Assembly: GCA_000166095.1 (NCBI GenBank)
Contig: CP002278.1
Coordinates: 704,001 to 768,000 of the forward strand
DNA from: Methanothermus fervidus DSM 2088
Lineage (GTDB): Archaea > Methanobacteriota > Methanobacteria > DSM-2088 > Methanothermaceae
Length of the DNA stretch: 64,000 nt
Direction of reading: 5' to 3'
Part shown: piece by piece, positions 9,925 to 19,243 of the stretch
How positions within the stretch are numbered: position 1 is the first letter of the stretch
Layout of the letters: each line of letters begins with the position of its first letter
Translations under genes and position numbers: made by a program
Notes under the pieces: generated by a model
The model's input: only the letters and a program-made list of their open reading frames with translations
The model's database searches: none
What the model was told of the DNA's origin: nothing

Positions 9925-11581
9925 GAAAAATAAAAAATTATTTTTAGAGGCATTAGAGAAAAAATTTAAAGGCGAATCTCCAGAAGAAAAGAAAACAACA
10001 TTTTATTGTTTTGGAGGATGGAAACAATCTGAAAGAAAAAGAGAATTTGTTGAATATGCAAAAAAACTTGCGAAAAAGCGAGGAATTCCATTTTATAATC
10101 CAGATATAGGAGTACCTCTTGGACAAAGAAAATTGATGGCATATAGAATTTCAGGTACAGATGCATATGTTGAAGGAGATGATTTACACTTTGTAAATAA
10201 TGCTGCAATTCAACAGATGGTAGATGATATAAAGAGAACTGTAATTGTTGGAATGGATACTGCTCATGCAGTTCTTGAAAAAAGACTTGGTGTAGAAGTT
10301 ACACCAGAGACTATCAATGAATATATGGAAACAATTAATCATGCATTACCAGGTGGAGCAGTTGTTCAAGAACATATGGTGGAAGTACATCCAGGACTTG
10401 TAGACGATTGTTATGCAAAAATATTCACAGGGAATGATGAGTTAGCTGATGAACTTGATAAAAGAGTACTTATAGACATTAATAAAGAATTTCCCGAAGA
10501 ACAAGCAGAAATGCTTAAAAAATACATAGGTAATAGGACATATCAAGTTAATCGAGTTCCAACAATAGTTGTTAGATGTTGTGATGGTGGAACTGTTTCA
10601 AGATGGTCAGCAATGCAAATAGGTATGAGCTTTATTTCAGCATATAAATTATGTGCTGGTGAAGCTGCAATTGCAGATTTCTCATTTGCTGCTAAACATG
10701 CAGACGTAATTGAAATGGGTACAATATTGCCAGCAAGAAGAGCTAGAGGTCCTAATGAACCTGGAGGAATTCCATTTGGAGTGTTTGCAGATATAATTCA
10801 AACATCAAGAGTTAGTGACGATCCTGCACGTATCTCTCTAGAGGTTATAGGTGCAGCAGCCACTTTATATGACCAGGTATGGTTAGGATCCTACATGTCA
10901 GGAGGAGTAGGATTCACACAATATGCAAGTGCTACCTATACAGATGATATCTTAGATGACTTTGTTTACTATGGTGCAGAGTATGTAGAAGACAAATACG
11001 GATTCTGTGGTGTGAAACCATCAATGGAAGTTGTTAAGGATATAGCAACCGAAGTTACACTTTATGGTCTTGAACAATATGAAGAATATCCAACACTTCT
11101 AGAGGATCACTTTGGAGGTTCACAAAGAGCAGCAGTCGTTGCTGCAGCAGCAGGATGCTCAACAGCATTTGCAACTGGAAATTCAAATGCTGGAATCAAT
11201 GCATGGTACCTTTCACAGATATTACATAAAGAAGGCCATTCAAGATTAGGATTTTATGGTTATGATTTACAAGATCAGTGCGGAGCATCAAATTCCTTAT
11301 CAATTAGAAGTGATGAAGGCCTTGTCCATGAATTACGTGGACCTAACTATCCAAACTATGCAATGAATGTTGGACATCAACCAGAATATGCAGGTATAGC
11401 CCAAGCACCACATGCTGCAAGAGGGGATGCTTTCGTTGTCAATCCATTAATAAAGGTTGCATTTGCAGACAACGATCTCAGCTTTGACTTCAGATGGCCC
11501 AGAAAAGAAATTGCAAGAGGAGCATTAAGAGAATTCATGCCAGACGGTGAAAGAACATTGATAATACCTGCAAGTAAATAA
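9917..11581 (+). CDS. mrtA: Methyl-coenzyme M reductase II, alpha subunit
   Basis: 554-aa catalytic alpha subunit of MCR II, binding coenzyme F430. Residues that are post-translationally modified in MCR are conserved: AAKHADV (methyl-His), [13 protein letters not shown] (methyl-Arg), GGVGFTQYA (methyl-Gln) and [12 protein letters not shown] (thio-Gly and the Cys). A GTG three codons upstream is possible; ATG 9917 is preferred because AGGTGGTG lies at the right distance and it overlaps the mrtG stop. Which modifications are made on this isoenzyme cannot be told from sequence. Confidence 0.95.
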   Translation: MNKKNKKLFLEALEKKFKGESPEEKKTTFYCFGGWKQSERKREFVEYAKKLAKKRGIPFYNPDIGVPLGQRKLMAYRISGTDAYVEGDDLHFVNNAAIQQMVDDIKRTVIVGMDTAHAVLEKRLGVEVTPETINEYMETINHALPGGAVVQEHMVEVHPGLVDDCYAKIFTGNDELADELDKRVLIDINKEFPEEQAEMLKKYIGNRTYQVNRVPTIVVRCCDGGTVSRWSAMQIGMSFISAYKLCAGEAAIADFSFAAKHADVIEMGTILPARRARGPNEPGGIPFGVFADIIQTSRVSDDPARISLEVIGAAATLYDQVWLGSYMSGGVGFTQYASATYTDDILDDFVYYGAEYVEDKYGFCGVKPSMEVVKDIATEVTLYGLEQYEEYPTLLEDHFGGSQRAAVVAAAAGCSTAFATGNSNAGINAWYLSQILHKEGHSRLGFYGYDLQDQCGASNSLSIRSDEGLVHELRGPNYPNYAMNVGHQPEYAGIAQAPHAARGDAFVVNPLIKVAFADNDLSFDFRWPRKEIARGALREFMPDGERTLIIPASK

Positions 11582-11612
11582 TTCCTCTCTTTTTTTCTTT
11601 ATTCTTTTTCTA
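11582..11612 (+). terminator. T-rich terminator after mrtA
   Basis: Directly after the mrtA stop comes CCTCTCTTTTTTTCTTTATTC and a further T-run. It reaches into the 3' end of the convergent cooT-like gene, so the two transcripts end against each other. Confidence 0.5.
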
Positions 11613-11778
11613 TAATAATTTCATGTTTGTCTAGGTCAATCTCCACAATTTTTCCTTTTATTTTGTTTTCTCTATTCAAAATATCTTTCATGTAAATCTC
11701 ATCACCATCTACTTTTATCAAGATCACGTCATCCATTAGTAATTCACCATTTTTTAAATATACTTTTGATTCACACAT
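11599..11778 (-). CDS. CooT-family small nickel-binding protein
   Basis: 59-aa protein beginning MCESKVYLKNGELLMDDVIL. The Met-Cys-x-x-Lys-Val start followed by a short all-beta sequence is the pattern of CooT, a small nickel-binding protein first known from CO dehydrogenase maturation; the N-terminal Cys2 is its metal ligand. The ATG at 11778 is chosen because AGGTGA precedes it by six bases and it places Cys at position 2; a GTG three codons upstream would bury the Cys. It is convergent with mrtA, whose product uses the nickel cofactor F430. A nickel role here is inferred from family and place. Confidence 0.65.
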   Translation of the reverse strand: MCESKVYLKNGELLMDDVILIKVDGDEIYMKDILNRENKIKGKIVEIDLDKHEIIIEKE

Positions 11779-11901
11779 TTTATTCACCTAAAAAATTTAA
11801 CTATAGTTATTCAAAAATAGTTCACTTAAATAAATATTTAAAATTTTTTAATTTTTATGAAAATTTGTCTTATCAAAAAATTATTCATAGGTGTAAAGTT
11901 C

Positions 11902-12357
11902 ATGATAATTGGTGAAAAAGAGCTAAGGAAAATCTTTAGAAGTAAAGATATACAGCCAGCAGGGATTGACCTAAGATTAAAAAATTTATATGAACAGAAG
12001 TCAGCTGCAAGTTTAATAAATGAAGAAAAAAATTTACCGAAATTAAATAAAATAGAAGGACCAATATATGAATTGAAACCTGGTAAAGCTTATTTAGCTG
12101 AAACTCAAAAAATAAAAATTCCAAGAGGTTATGCAATGTTATATTTTCCACGTTCAACGCTTATTAGGTCTTTTGTAGATGTCAGAACAGCACTTGGAGA
12201 TCCTGGTTTTGAAGGAAAGTTGTATTTTTTAATAGTAAATCATGGTGAATATATATACAAGATAAAAAAAGGAGAAAGATTTGCACAAGCTGTTTTAGTT
12301 AAGGTTAAAGGATCTGGAAAATACAATGGTGATTACCAGAATTTTCAAATTGAATAA
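11902..12357 (+). CDS. dCTP deaminase / dUTPase family protein
   Basis: 151-aa trimeric-type dUTPase/dCTP deaminase fold. Family motifs: QPAGIDLRL near residue 22, the PRSTLIRS strand near residue 92, and LGDPGFEGKLYF near 110. These enzymes remove dUTP or make dUMP/dUTP for thymidylate synthesis. The ORF is open from 11857, but ATG 11902 follows an AGGTG site and fits the family N-terminus. dUTPase, deaminase or a bifunctional form cannot be separated by eye. It diverges from the cooT-like gene and sits 16 nt before hisG. Confidence 0.78.
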   Translation: MIIGEKELRKIFRSKDIQPAGIDLRLKNLYEQKSAASLINEEKNLPKLNKIEGPIYELKPGKAYLAETQKIKIPRGYAMLYFPRSTLIRSFVDVRTALGDPGFEGKLYFLIVNHGEYIYKIKKGERFAQAVLVKVKGSGKYNGDYQNFQIE

Positions 12358-12373
12358 ATTGGAGGATTTTTAA

Positions 12374-13252
12374 TTGACAAAGCGTGAAGACTCAAAAGTC
12401 AGAATTGCATTACCATCTAAAGGAAGAATAAGCAAGCCAGCTATAGATTTATTAAATAATGCAGGAATTTTCATGCAAGAAACTGGAACAAGAAAATTAT
12501 TTTCACGTACAAACCATCCAAACATAGATGTGATGTTTACACGTGCTGCTGATATACCTGAATTTGTAGCAGATGGAGCGGCAGATGTAGGAATAACAGG
12601 GCTTGATTTAATTTTAGAAAAAAATCGTGACGTTATAATTTTAGATGATTTAAAGTTTGGTGAAGCTAAATTAGTGTTAGCATCTCCTGAAAATTCAAAA
12701 ATTAAATCAAAAAAAGACCTGAAAAACGGATTAACAGTTGCAACAGAATTTCCTAAATTAACTAAAGAATATTTTGACAAATTAGGAATTGATGTTAAAA
12801 TTGTTGAAGTTAGTGGATCAACTGAAGTAACTCCATTAATAGGAGTTGCAGATCTTATTGTAGATTTAACAAGTACTGGTACAACTTTAAGAATGAATAG
12901 ACTAAAAGTTATTGATACTATTCTAGAAAGCTCTGTTAGATTGATAGCAAATAAAGAAAGTTACAAAGAAAAAAATAAAACAATTGAAGAGATAAGGACG
13001 GCTTTGAAAGGCGTTGTTGAAGCAAAAAACAAAAAACTGATAATGTTAAACATCGAAGAAGAAAAAGTGGAAGAAGTAAAAAAAATTGTACCAGGAATGA
13101 CAGGTCCCACAGTTTCAAAAGTTTTGCATAATAATATGGTTGCAGTACATGCAGTTGTTGATGAAGATGAAGTATTCAGAGTTGTAAATGAATTAAAGAG
13201 AATAGGAGCAAGGGACATACTTATTGTACCAATAGAAAGAATACTAGATTAA
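12374..13252 (+). CDS. hisG: ATP phosphoribosyltransferase HisG (long form)
   Basis: 292-aa first enzyme of histidine synthesis, joining ATP and PRPP. The sequence starts with the family motif VRIALPSKGRISKPA, has DVMFTRAADIPEFV and DVGITGLDL, and the PRPP-binding VDLTSTGTTLRMN near residue 162. The C-terminal 75 residues are the ACT-like regulatory domain of the long form, which responds to histidine. Start is TTG 12374 with GGAGG at 12361. It is isolated from other his genes, as is common in methanogens. Confidence 0.92.
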   Translation: MTKREDSKVRIALPSKGRISKPAIDLLNNAGIFMQETGTRKLFSRTNHPNIDVMFTRAADIPEFVADGAADVGITGLDLILEKNRDVIILDDLKFGEAKLVLASPENSKIKSKKDLKNGLTVATEFPKLTKEYFDKLGIDVKIVEVSGSTEVTPLIGVADLIVDLTSTGTTLRMNRLKVIDTILESSVRLIANKESYKEKNKTIEEIRTALKGVVEAKNKKLIMLNIEEEKVEEVKKIVPGMTGPTVSKVLHNNMVAVHAVVDEDEVFRVVNELKRIGARDILIVPIERILD

Positions 13253-13321
13253 TATTAGCAAAAAATTTATTAAGGTCTAAAAAACAAATACCTTTGTCCA
13301 TAAATTAAAAGAGTGAGATAA

Positions 13322-14284
13322 ATGAAAAAGAAAATATTTTACTTTATTTTAGCTATATTGGCAGTAGGATTTTCAATGTATTGCATTAAAACTAATTATG
13401 CACAACAAAATAATACAACTGGTTGGGTTGGTAAAGAAAAATGGATTGAAGGCAAGCCCAATGTGCTTCTACATAGTTTATCCTGTATTGTAACAGTAAC
13501 AGTAAAAAATAATGCCAACAGACCATATTATTTCAAAATTAGTCAAAGGTACACAGCAGAAGGTAGATTAAAGGAGGGAATAAAATGGGTAATTGTTGAT
13601 ACTTATCCAAAAGCAGACAAAATGATTAGGACAAGTTATACAGACCTTGGAGGAGATTATGGGTGGAGAATTGGTCCTAAAGAAACAAAGACAGTTACAT
13701 TTGTACTAGCTGCTAAAGGCCCTCTTGGAGAAGAGGGTAGTTGTATTTTACCAGAGGGCATGCTTCCTAGTAATGCATCTTGGCCACTTGTTAGTGAACC
13801 AGGTCTTTATACAAGTTGGTTTATGCCAGAAGAATTAGAATCATTGAATCCAGACTTACAAATTGTAGGATGGAGAGGTACATTTTTCTTTAAAGCTGAA
13901 AACATGGTTGATGAAGCTGTAAGTGGCATAATCAGAGCACCTATAGTACCTATAAATTCAAAGTTAGTATATAGTGATCCTCCTGCATTAATAGATAAAT
14001 CATCATTGCCTGGTTCAGAAATTGCATATTGGGATGTTAAATTTTATCCTGAAGAGACTAAGAGTTTTACATACACTTATAAATGGACTGGTAGTAAAAC
14101 CACTGTTGGAGCTTTTAAAGAAGTTACACAAGCATATCAATATCGTGCACCAATATCTAATAAAACATATCCAGGACAAACAACAGTTCCAACAAAAGAA
14201 ACAGGTGCACCACTTGCTCCATTATTACTTGGTGCATTGGCAATAGCAACTGGAGCCATATATGCAAAATTCTTTAGGCCTTAG
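13322..14284 (+). CDS. Exported, membrane-anchored protein of unknown function
   Basis: 320 aa. Residues 5-28 form a hydrophobic signal (FYFILAILAVGFSMYCIKT) and the last 30 residues contain a C-terminal membrane helix (APLLLGALAIATGAIYAKFF) followed by a positive tail, preceded by a Pro/Thr-rich linker. The middle is beta-rich with many aromatic residues, as in surface adhesion or anchoring modules. No catalytic motif is recognised. It stands alone between hisG and the convergent hdrB. Probably a surface protein; I do not recognise the family. Confidence 0.7.
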   Translation: MKKKIFYFILAILAVGFSMYCIKTNYAQQNNTTGWVGKEKWIEGKPNVLLHSLSCIVTVTVKNNANRPYYFKISQRYTAEGRLKEGIKWVIVDTYPKADKMIRTSYTDLGGDYGWRIGPKETKTVTFVLAAKGPLGEEGSCILPEGMLPSNASWPLVSEPGLYTSWFMPEELESLNPDLQIVGWRGTFFFKAENMVDEAVSGIIRAPIVPINSKLVYSDPPALIDKSSLPGSEIAYWDVKFYPEETKSFTYTYKWTGSKTTVGAFKEVTQAYQYRAPISNKTYPGQTTVPTKETGAPLAPLLLGALAIATGAIYAKFFRP

Positions 14285-14300
14285 GCCTTAATTTTTTTCT
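14273..14300 (+). terminator. Terminator after the exported protein gene
   Basis: The gene end and stop overlap a repeated AGGCCT motif (TTAGGCCTTAGGCCTTAA) followed by TTTTTTTC. The palindromic GC part and T-tract look like a terminator, and A-runs at 14304-14330 would serve hdrB on the other strand. Confidence 0.45.
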
Positions 14301-14328
14301 TTTTAAAAAAAATAAAAAAGGAAAAAAA

Positions 14329-15249
14329 TTATTCTCCACCAGTAATAATGTCTTGTTCTTTAAATGCTTCCTCAATTTTCTTTATTACTGGATCTACTTT
14401 AACTTGGTGAGCATCTATCACTATATCTTTAATGTCAAGTCCCATTGCAATTCCATAAAGTTGTGCTAAATGCATTACTGGAAGGTTATACTCTTCTCCA
14501 AATTTTTCTTTTATCTCTATTTGACCCCTATCGAATTGTAAGTGGCAGAATGGACATACATTCACTATTACATCAGCGCCTGCATCTAGCATATTGTTTA
14601 TTTTTTCTCTTGTATAGTCAAGAGCAACTTCTAGATCTCTGGATCTTACACCACCACCAGCACCACAACACATCATCTTATCTTTGTAATCTATTGATTT
14701 TGCACCAGTAATTTCAACAAGTTCGTCTAGTATTTTTGGATTTTCTGGATTATCAATGCCTAATTCATCGCTTGGTTTTAAGAAGTGACAACCATAATGC
14801 ACTGCAACATTGAGACCATCAAGTGGATTCACAATGAATTCTTTTAATTTATCGAGGCCCACATCATTATATAAAATTTCAGCGAGATGTCTTACCTTAA
14901 TTTTTCCTTTAAATTCTCTATTTACATTTGAAAGAATGTTATTAACTTTATTTCTCATTTCTTTATCTTCTTTTAGTAAATGATTTGCTTCAAATAATGA
15001 TCCAAAACATCCATTACACTCTGTCATTATGTCTAAACCCATTTCTTCTGCAATAGTTATGTTCCTTGCTGCAATGCTTGCCCAGGTAGTTCTATCAAAT
15101 GATCCAAAAACACCAGGTGCTGGACAACAAGATGCTCCTTTCATGTCAACTAATTCAATTCCAATTTTTTCACAAACAACTCTTGTTGCTTTTTCTATAC
15201 CAGGATACCTATTTGGCATTATACATCCAAGGAAATATGCAAACTTCAT
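14329..15249 (-). CDS. hdrB: CoB-CoM heterodisulfide reductase subunit B
   Basis: 306-aa catalytic subunit of soluble HdrABC, which reduces CoM-S-S-CoB in complex with Mvh. It carries two cysteine-rich CCG domains: [14 protein letters not shown] with ECNGCFGS, and [20 protein letters not shown] with VCPFCHLQ; these bind the two noncubane [4Fe-4S] clusters. The start MKFAYFLGC has AGGTGA upstream and lies 14 nt after the hdrC stop. hdrA is not in the window, as usual in this order. Confidence 0.95.
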   Translation of the reverse strand: MKFAYFLGCIMPNRYPGIEKATRVVCEKIGIELVDMKGASCCPAPGVFGSFDRTTWASIAARNITIAEEMGLDIMTECNGCFGSLFEANHLLKEDKEMRNKVNNILSNVNREFKGKIKVRHLAEILYNDVGLDKLKEFIVNPLDGLNVAVHYGCHFLKPSDELGIDNPENPKILDELVEITGAKSIDYKDKMMCCGAGGGVRSRDLEVALDYTREKINNMLDAGADVIVNVCPFCHLQFDRGQIEIKEKFGEEYNLPVMHLAQLYGIAMGLDIKDIVIDAHQVKVDPVIKKIEEAFKEQDIITGGE

Positions 15250-15263
15250 ATTTTATCACCTTT

Positions 15264-15821
15264 TTATTCTAATTCTCCTTTTTCCCAATTAAATTTAACT
15301 AATGAATCAAATTTCGTTTGTTTTATAATCTCCTGGACTTCTTTTAAAGCTTCCTTATCTTCATGTGTTGTTGGAGGTATTTTACCAATGCCTACAGCAT
15401 CTCTTAATTTTTGTGTGGCTTCATCTATAGGAACAGCATGCCCTGTCTTTATAACATATGATGCAACAGCTCTATGACTGTCAGCCATATATCCTTCTTT
15501 AACAGCTTCATTTCTTGCCAATTTAATTGCATCCACAATTTTTACTCGCCTTGGACATCTTTCTTGACAAGTATAACAAGTTGTACACATCCAAAGTGCT
15601 GGATCTGCAAGTACTTCTTTCATCCCCATGTTTAATTTTCTTATAATTTGACGAACTTTGTAAGCTGTTCTTCTTCCTGAAGGACATGAACCAGTACATG
15701 TTCCACATTGGAAACAATATTCAACACTATCTGCACCAACTTCTTTTATTTTTTCTGCAAACTCTTTATCTATGCTATCTTCTCTTATAACTTCTTCTTC
15801 CCTTTTCTTCAATAATGTCAT
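15264..15821 (-). CDS. hdrC: CoB-CoM heterodisulfide reductase subunit C
   Basis: 185-aa iron-sulfur subunit with two [4Fe-4S] motifs (CFQCGTCTGSCPSGRR near residue 35 and CTTCYTCQERCPRR near 78) that carry electrons from HdrA to HdrB. ATG 15821 has AGGTGATT in front and is preferred to a GTG three codons earlier. First gene of hdrCB. Confidence 0.94.
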   Translation of the reverse strand: MTLLKKREEEVIREDSIDKEFAEKIKEVGADSVEYCFQCGTCTGSCPSGRRTAYKVRQIIRKLNMGMKEVLADPALWMCTTCYTCQERCPRRVKIVDAIKLARNEAVKEGYMADSHRAVASYVIKTGHAVPIDEATQKLRDAVGIGKIPPTTHEDKEALKEVQEIIKQTKFDSLVKFNWEKGELE

Positions 15822-15853
15822 GATAATCACCTATTAATGACTGATAAGCCTCA

Positions 15854-15863
15854 AAATATAAAG
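15854..15863 (-). promoter_or_regulatory. Box A promoter of hdrCB
   Basis: On the minus strand this reads CTTTATATTT, a good box A. Transcription about 25 nt downstream would start near 15832, only about 10 nt before the hdrC ATG, so the leader is very short. Confidence 0.5.
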
Positions 15864-15911
15864 ATTACTAAAAATTTTTTAGTGTACAAATTTAGGTTAT
15901 ACTAAATTTTA

Positions 15912-16121
15912 TTATAATTTTTTGATGATATCTAGTGGAACCTCAATTTTTTTAAGATTAGGTTTATAATTCTGGGCTATCCATGAGTTAACTATTGTGC
16001 AGAGAAACAATATATCATAGCCTTTTTTAACCTTTTTTAAAATTTCTTTTTCTAAACTTTCTCTATTCTCTATTTTTAATTCATAAACACTTTCAATAAC
16101 ATCTAATTCTTCTATTTTCAT
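15912..16121 (-). CDS. Small hypothetical protein
   Basis: 69 aa, not recognised. It looks like an alpha/beta fold: a charged helix (ENRESLEKEILKKVKKGYD) followed by a hydrophobic strand (ILFLCTIVNSWIA) and ending in IEVPLDIIKKL. Its ATG overlaps the stop of the upstream flavin-binding protein gene (ATGA), so it is co-translated with it. The coupling is the best evidence that it is real. Confidence 0.6.
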   Translation of the reverse strand: MKIEELDVIESVYELKIENRESLEKEILKKVKKGYDILFLCTIVNSWIAQNYKPNLKKIEVPLDIIKKL

Positions 16122-16537
16122 AATTTTATTTTCTTTTTTCCTGGTTTTGGTTTTAGAGAATATACTTCTTCTACATCGACCAATATTGCAGCTTGTGGTT
16201 TAATTTTTTCTCCAAACCTTTCTTTTACCATGCTTTTTACTTCATCAAAATATTTTCCTTCTTTTATTACTGAAGCAGATCCTTTCACAAGATATCCATC
16301 ATAGTAAATTGCTGAAGCTACAGCCACTTTTGAACCATTCTCTATATTTTCCAATGTTTTTTTAGCAAAATTTATAGAAATTAGTATTTTATTTTTATTT
16401 ATAACTTTAGAAAAGCAAATTGGAGCCAGATGTGGATTTCCCTCATTATCAGTAGTTGCAACCCATATTAAGGGTTTATTCTTATCACAATATTCATTAT
16501 TAAACATTTCTATAATTTTCTTTGATAACTTAACCAT
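16118..16537 (-). CDS. Pyridoxamine 5'-phosphate oxidase-like FMN-binding protein
   Basis: 139-aa split-barrel flavoprotein-like sequence. The PNPOx pattern is clear: PLIWVATTDNEGNPHLAPI near the N-terminus, KTLENIENGSKVAVAS and YLVKGSASVIKEG in the middle, and VYSLKPKPGKK at the end. Such small proteins bind FMN or F420; the substrate is unknown. The ATG at 16537 lies five bases after GGTGAC; another ATG four codons upstream overlaps that site and is less likely. Confidence 0.75.
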   Translation of the reverse strand: MVKLSKKIIEMFNNEYCDKNKPLIWVATTDNEGNPHLAPICFSKVINKNKILISINFAKKTLENIENGSKVAVASAIYYDGYLVKGSASVIKEGKYFDEVKSMVKERFGEKIKPQAAILVDVEEVYSLKPKPGKKKIKL

Positions 16538-16626
16538 CTTTGTCACCATAATTAGTTTAATCTTTCTTTTTAATGAATTTTTTTAATATTTTAAAAGTAA
16601 AACATGATACTGCAATAATAAAAAAT

Positions 16627-17466
16627 TTAGAGATCTTTTTCAATTTCTAAACTAAGATCTAAAGCTGGAGCTGAATGTGTTATAAATCCTAATGAAATTA
16701 CATCTACACCTGTACGTGCATAATCCTGAACTGTGTTTGGTTTAATATTTCCGGAAGCCTCTAATATAACTTTATTTCTTAGATTTCTTTTCTTTAATTC
16801 ATTAATAACCATTTTAATTTCTTTTGGAGACATATTGTCTAAAAGAATTATATCTGCCCCTAGTTTGGCAGCTAAAATTGCATCATTTATGTTTTCAACT
16901 TCAACTTCTATTTTTTTTGTAAAACTTACTTTCTTCTTCAACATTTTCATTGCCTTCTCCAATCCCACCAAGGCTAAATGATTATCCTTTATCATTGCAC
17001 AATCATCCAACCTGAATCTATGAGTGTCACCACCACCTATTTTCACTGCTAATTTTTCTAACCATTGCATGCCCGGAGTTGTTTTTCTTGTACATGCAAC
17101 TATTACTTTTGGGTTTACACTTTTAACTTTATTGACAATTTTATTTGTAATGGTAGCAATGCCACTCATTCTCATCATTATATTTAACACGCTTCTTTCC
17201 AATGTTAGAATCTTGCGTGCATTTCCTTTAATACGCATCACACATTCATCTTTAGCAACTTTTTCACCGTCATCTTTATAAGTTATACATTCTAAATTAA
17301 AATCTTTGAAAATCTCTTCAGCTATCCTAACACCAGCTATTATTCCTTCCTCTCTTGCAAGTATTTTTGCGCTAGCTTTCATATTTTTCTTGATAATTGA
17401 ATTAGTTGTAATATCTTCGACACCAATATCTTCCATTATGTATTTCTTCAAATATTCAATCATCAT
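16627..17466 (-). CDS. nadC: Nicotinate-nucleotide pyrophosphorylase (quinolinate phosphoribosyltransferase)
   Basis: 279-aa enzyme converting quinolinate and PRPP to nicotinate mononucleotide in NAD synthesis. Family motifs: EDIGVEDITTNSI near the start, ACTRKTTPGMQWLEK near 125, KIGGGDTHRFRLDDCAMIKDNH and EVEVENINDAILAAKLGADIILLDNM. No good ribosome-binding site precedes the paired ATGs, so the message may be leaderless. It diverges from rnz by 33 nt. nadA and nadE are elsewhere in the window. Confidence 0.94.
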   Translation of the reverse strand: MMIEYLKKYIMEDIGVEDITTNSIIKKNMKASAKILAREEGIIAGVRIAEEIFKDFNLECITYKDDGEKVAKDECVMRIKGNARKILTLERSVLNIMMRMSGIATITNKIVNKVKSVNPKVIVACTRKTTPGMQWLEKLAVKIGGGDTHRFRLDDCAMIKDNHLALVGLEKAMKMLKKKVSFTKKIEVEVENINDAILAAKLGADIILLDNMSPKEIKMVINELKKRNLRNKVILEASGNIKPNTVQDYARTGVDVISLGFITHSAPALDLSLEIEKDL

Positions 17467-17499
17467 ATTTTAGAGATATTTTCATTGGAGGAGATATAT

Positions 17500-18486
17500 A
17501 TGATGGAAGTTGTATTTTTAGGAACATCATCTGCAGTACCTTCCAAATATAGGAATCATGCAAGTATAGCAATTAAAGGATTTGGAGAAATATTTTTATT
17601 TGATTGTGGGGAAGGTACTCAGAGGCAAATGGCAATAGCAAAAGTAAGTCCAATGAAAGTTAAAAGAATATTTATTTCACATTTACATGGAGACCATATT
17701 TTAGGCATTCCTGGTTTAATACAATCTATGGGCTTTAGAAATAGAAAGAAACCATTAACTATATATGGACCACCAGGTATTAAAGAAGTAAAGGAAGCAA
17801 TGATGAAACTTGGTGAATTTTCTATTGATTTTGACATTAATGTAAAGGAAATTAAAAATGAAGGAATAGTATTTGAAAATGAAAAATACAAAATAGAATG
17901 TATTAAAACAAAACATACTACTGAAAACTATTCCTATTCTATCGAAGAGAAAAAAAGACCACGGTTTTTAAGAGAGAAAGCAATAAAATTAGGAGTGAAA
18001 CCAGGACCTGCATTCAGCAAATTGCACAGAGGCATACCTGTAAAAGTTGGAGACAGAATCGTAAAACCTGAGGAAGTACTTGGAAAACCTAGAAAGGGGA
18101 TAAAAGTTGTATATTCTGGAGATACAGTTCCTCATGAAAAAATGATTGAATTTGCTAAAGATGCTGATCTATTAATTCATGATTCTACATTTGAAGCTGG
18201 AAAAGAAAATAAAGCGTTGGAAACTGGTCATTCAACTGCAAAAGACGCTGCTAAAATAGCTAAAGAAGCCAATGTTAAGTATCTTGTGTTAACGCACTTA
18301 AGTACAAGATATAGAGAAGCAAAAAAAATAGAAAATGACGCAAAAAAAATATTTAAAAAATCAATAGTTGCAGAGGATTTGATGTCAATTACAATAGTAA
18401 GGAAAGAGATAAGAGAAATAAAAAGAAGAATACTTGAAATAAATGAAGAAACAATTCCAAGAAGTGAGTTGAAGTTTAATGATTAA
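17500..18486 (+). CDS. rnz: Ribonuclease Z (tRNA 3'-processing endonuclease)
   Basis: 328-aa metallo-beta-lactamase-fold nuclease that trims the 3' trailer of tRNA precursors. The zinc motif HLHGDHILGIPGL is near residue 61; further ligands are in SGDTVPH and LVLTHLSTRYRE, and the flexible-arm segment follows KKRPRFLREKA. ATG 17500 is chosen for the GGAGGAG at 17487. The protein is slightly longer than usual because of a charged C-terminal tail. Its end overlaps mscS. Confidence 0.93.
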   Translation: MMEVVFLGTSSAVPSKYRNHASIAIKGFGEIFLFDCGEGTQRQMAIAKVSPMKVKRIFISHLHGDHILGIPGLIQSMGFRNRKKPLTIYGPPGIKEVKEAMMKLGEFSIDFDINVKEIKNEGIVFENEKYKIECIKTKHTTENYSYSIEEKKRPRFLREKAIKLGVKPGPAFSKLHRGIPVKVGDRIVKPEEVLGKPRKGIKVVYSGDTVPHEKMIEFAKDADLLIHDSTFEAGKENKALETGHSTAKDAAKIAKEANVKYLVLTHLSTRYREAKKIENDAKKIFKKSIVAEDLMSITIVRKEIREIKRRILEINEETIPRSELKFND

Positions 18487-19243
18487 GATCAACTTTGAAA
18501 TATTACTGAAAAATTGTATTTTATCATTATTAACCATAATTGTTGCGGTTTTCCTTGTTAGACTTTTCTCACATTTCATAAGAAAGGCTGGAAAAGATCT
18601 GGAGTTAGACATTACAGCAGTTCATATAATTTTAGATATTACAAAGTATGGAATATATTTTGCTACTGCAATAGTTGTTTTAAGGATATTTGGAATAGAT
18701 ATAACTGCTATCATATTAAGTTTAGGTATATTAAGCGTAGCAATAAGTTTTGCAGCTCGTGATACTTTATCTAATTTTATTTCTGGAATGTTTATACTTT
18801 TAGATAAAAGTTTTAAAGTAGGTGACATAATAGAAATAACAGATAAAAAAGGAAAGGTTATAAAATTAGGAATTAGAAATACAATAATACTTACTTCCAA
18901 TAATGAAATTGTTGTTGTGCCTAATTCTTTATTTTCAAAGTCTGCATATATCAATTATACAAAAGCAGGAGTTAGAAGAATAGAATTACCAATAGAAATT
19001 TCAAATAATATTAAAATTAACGAATTAAAGAGAAAATTAAGACAAGAAATAAAGAATATGGGATGGGCTTTAGATAATCCAAAACCTAAAATTCTTGTGG
19101 AAGAAGTAAAAGACGACACTACAAAGTATAGAATTGTTGTATGGAGTAAACATCCTTCTAAAATAGACGTCCATAAATCATTGTTAGCAGAAATTGTTAA
19201 AAAAACAATTAATGAAGTTAAAGGTGGACAAAATGAATTATAG
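18479..19243 (+). CDS. mscS: Small-conductance mechanosensitive channel (MscS family)
   Basis: 254-aa membrane protein. Three hydrophobic segments (residues about 10-32, 50-68 and 75-100) precede the MscS pore-lining helix (LGILSVAISFAARDTLSNF) and the beta domain (KSFKVGDIIEITDKKGKV, VVVPNSLFSKSAYINYT). It releases solutes on osmotic downshock. It overlaps rnz by 8 nt and the sortase gene by 11 nt, so all three are one transcript. Confidence 0.92.
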   Translation: MIKINFEILLKNCILSLLTIIVAVFLVRLFSHFIRKAGKDLELDITAVHIILDITKYGIYFATAIVVLRIFGIDITAIILSLGILSVAISFAARDTLSNFISGMFILLDKSFKVGDIIEITDKKGKVIKLGIRNTIILTSNNEIVVVPNSLFSKSAYINYTKAGVRRIELPIEISNNIKINELKRKLRQEIKNMGWALDNPKPKILVEEVKDDTTKYRIVVWSKHPSKIDVHKSLLAEIVKKTINEVKGGQNEL

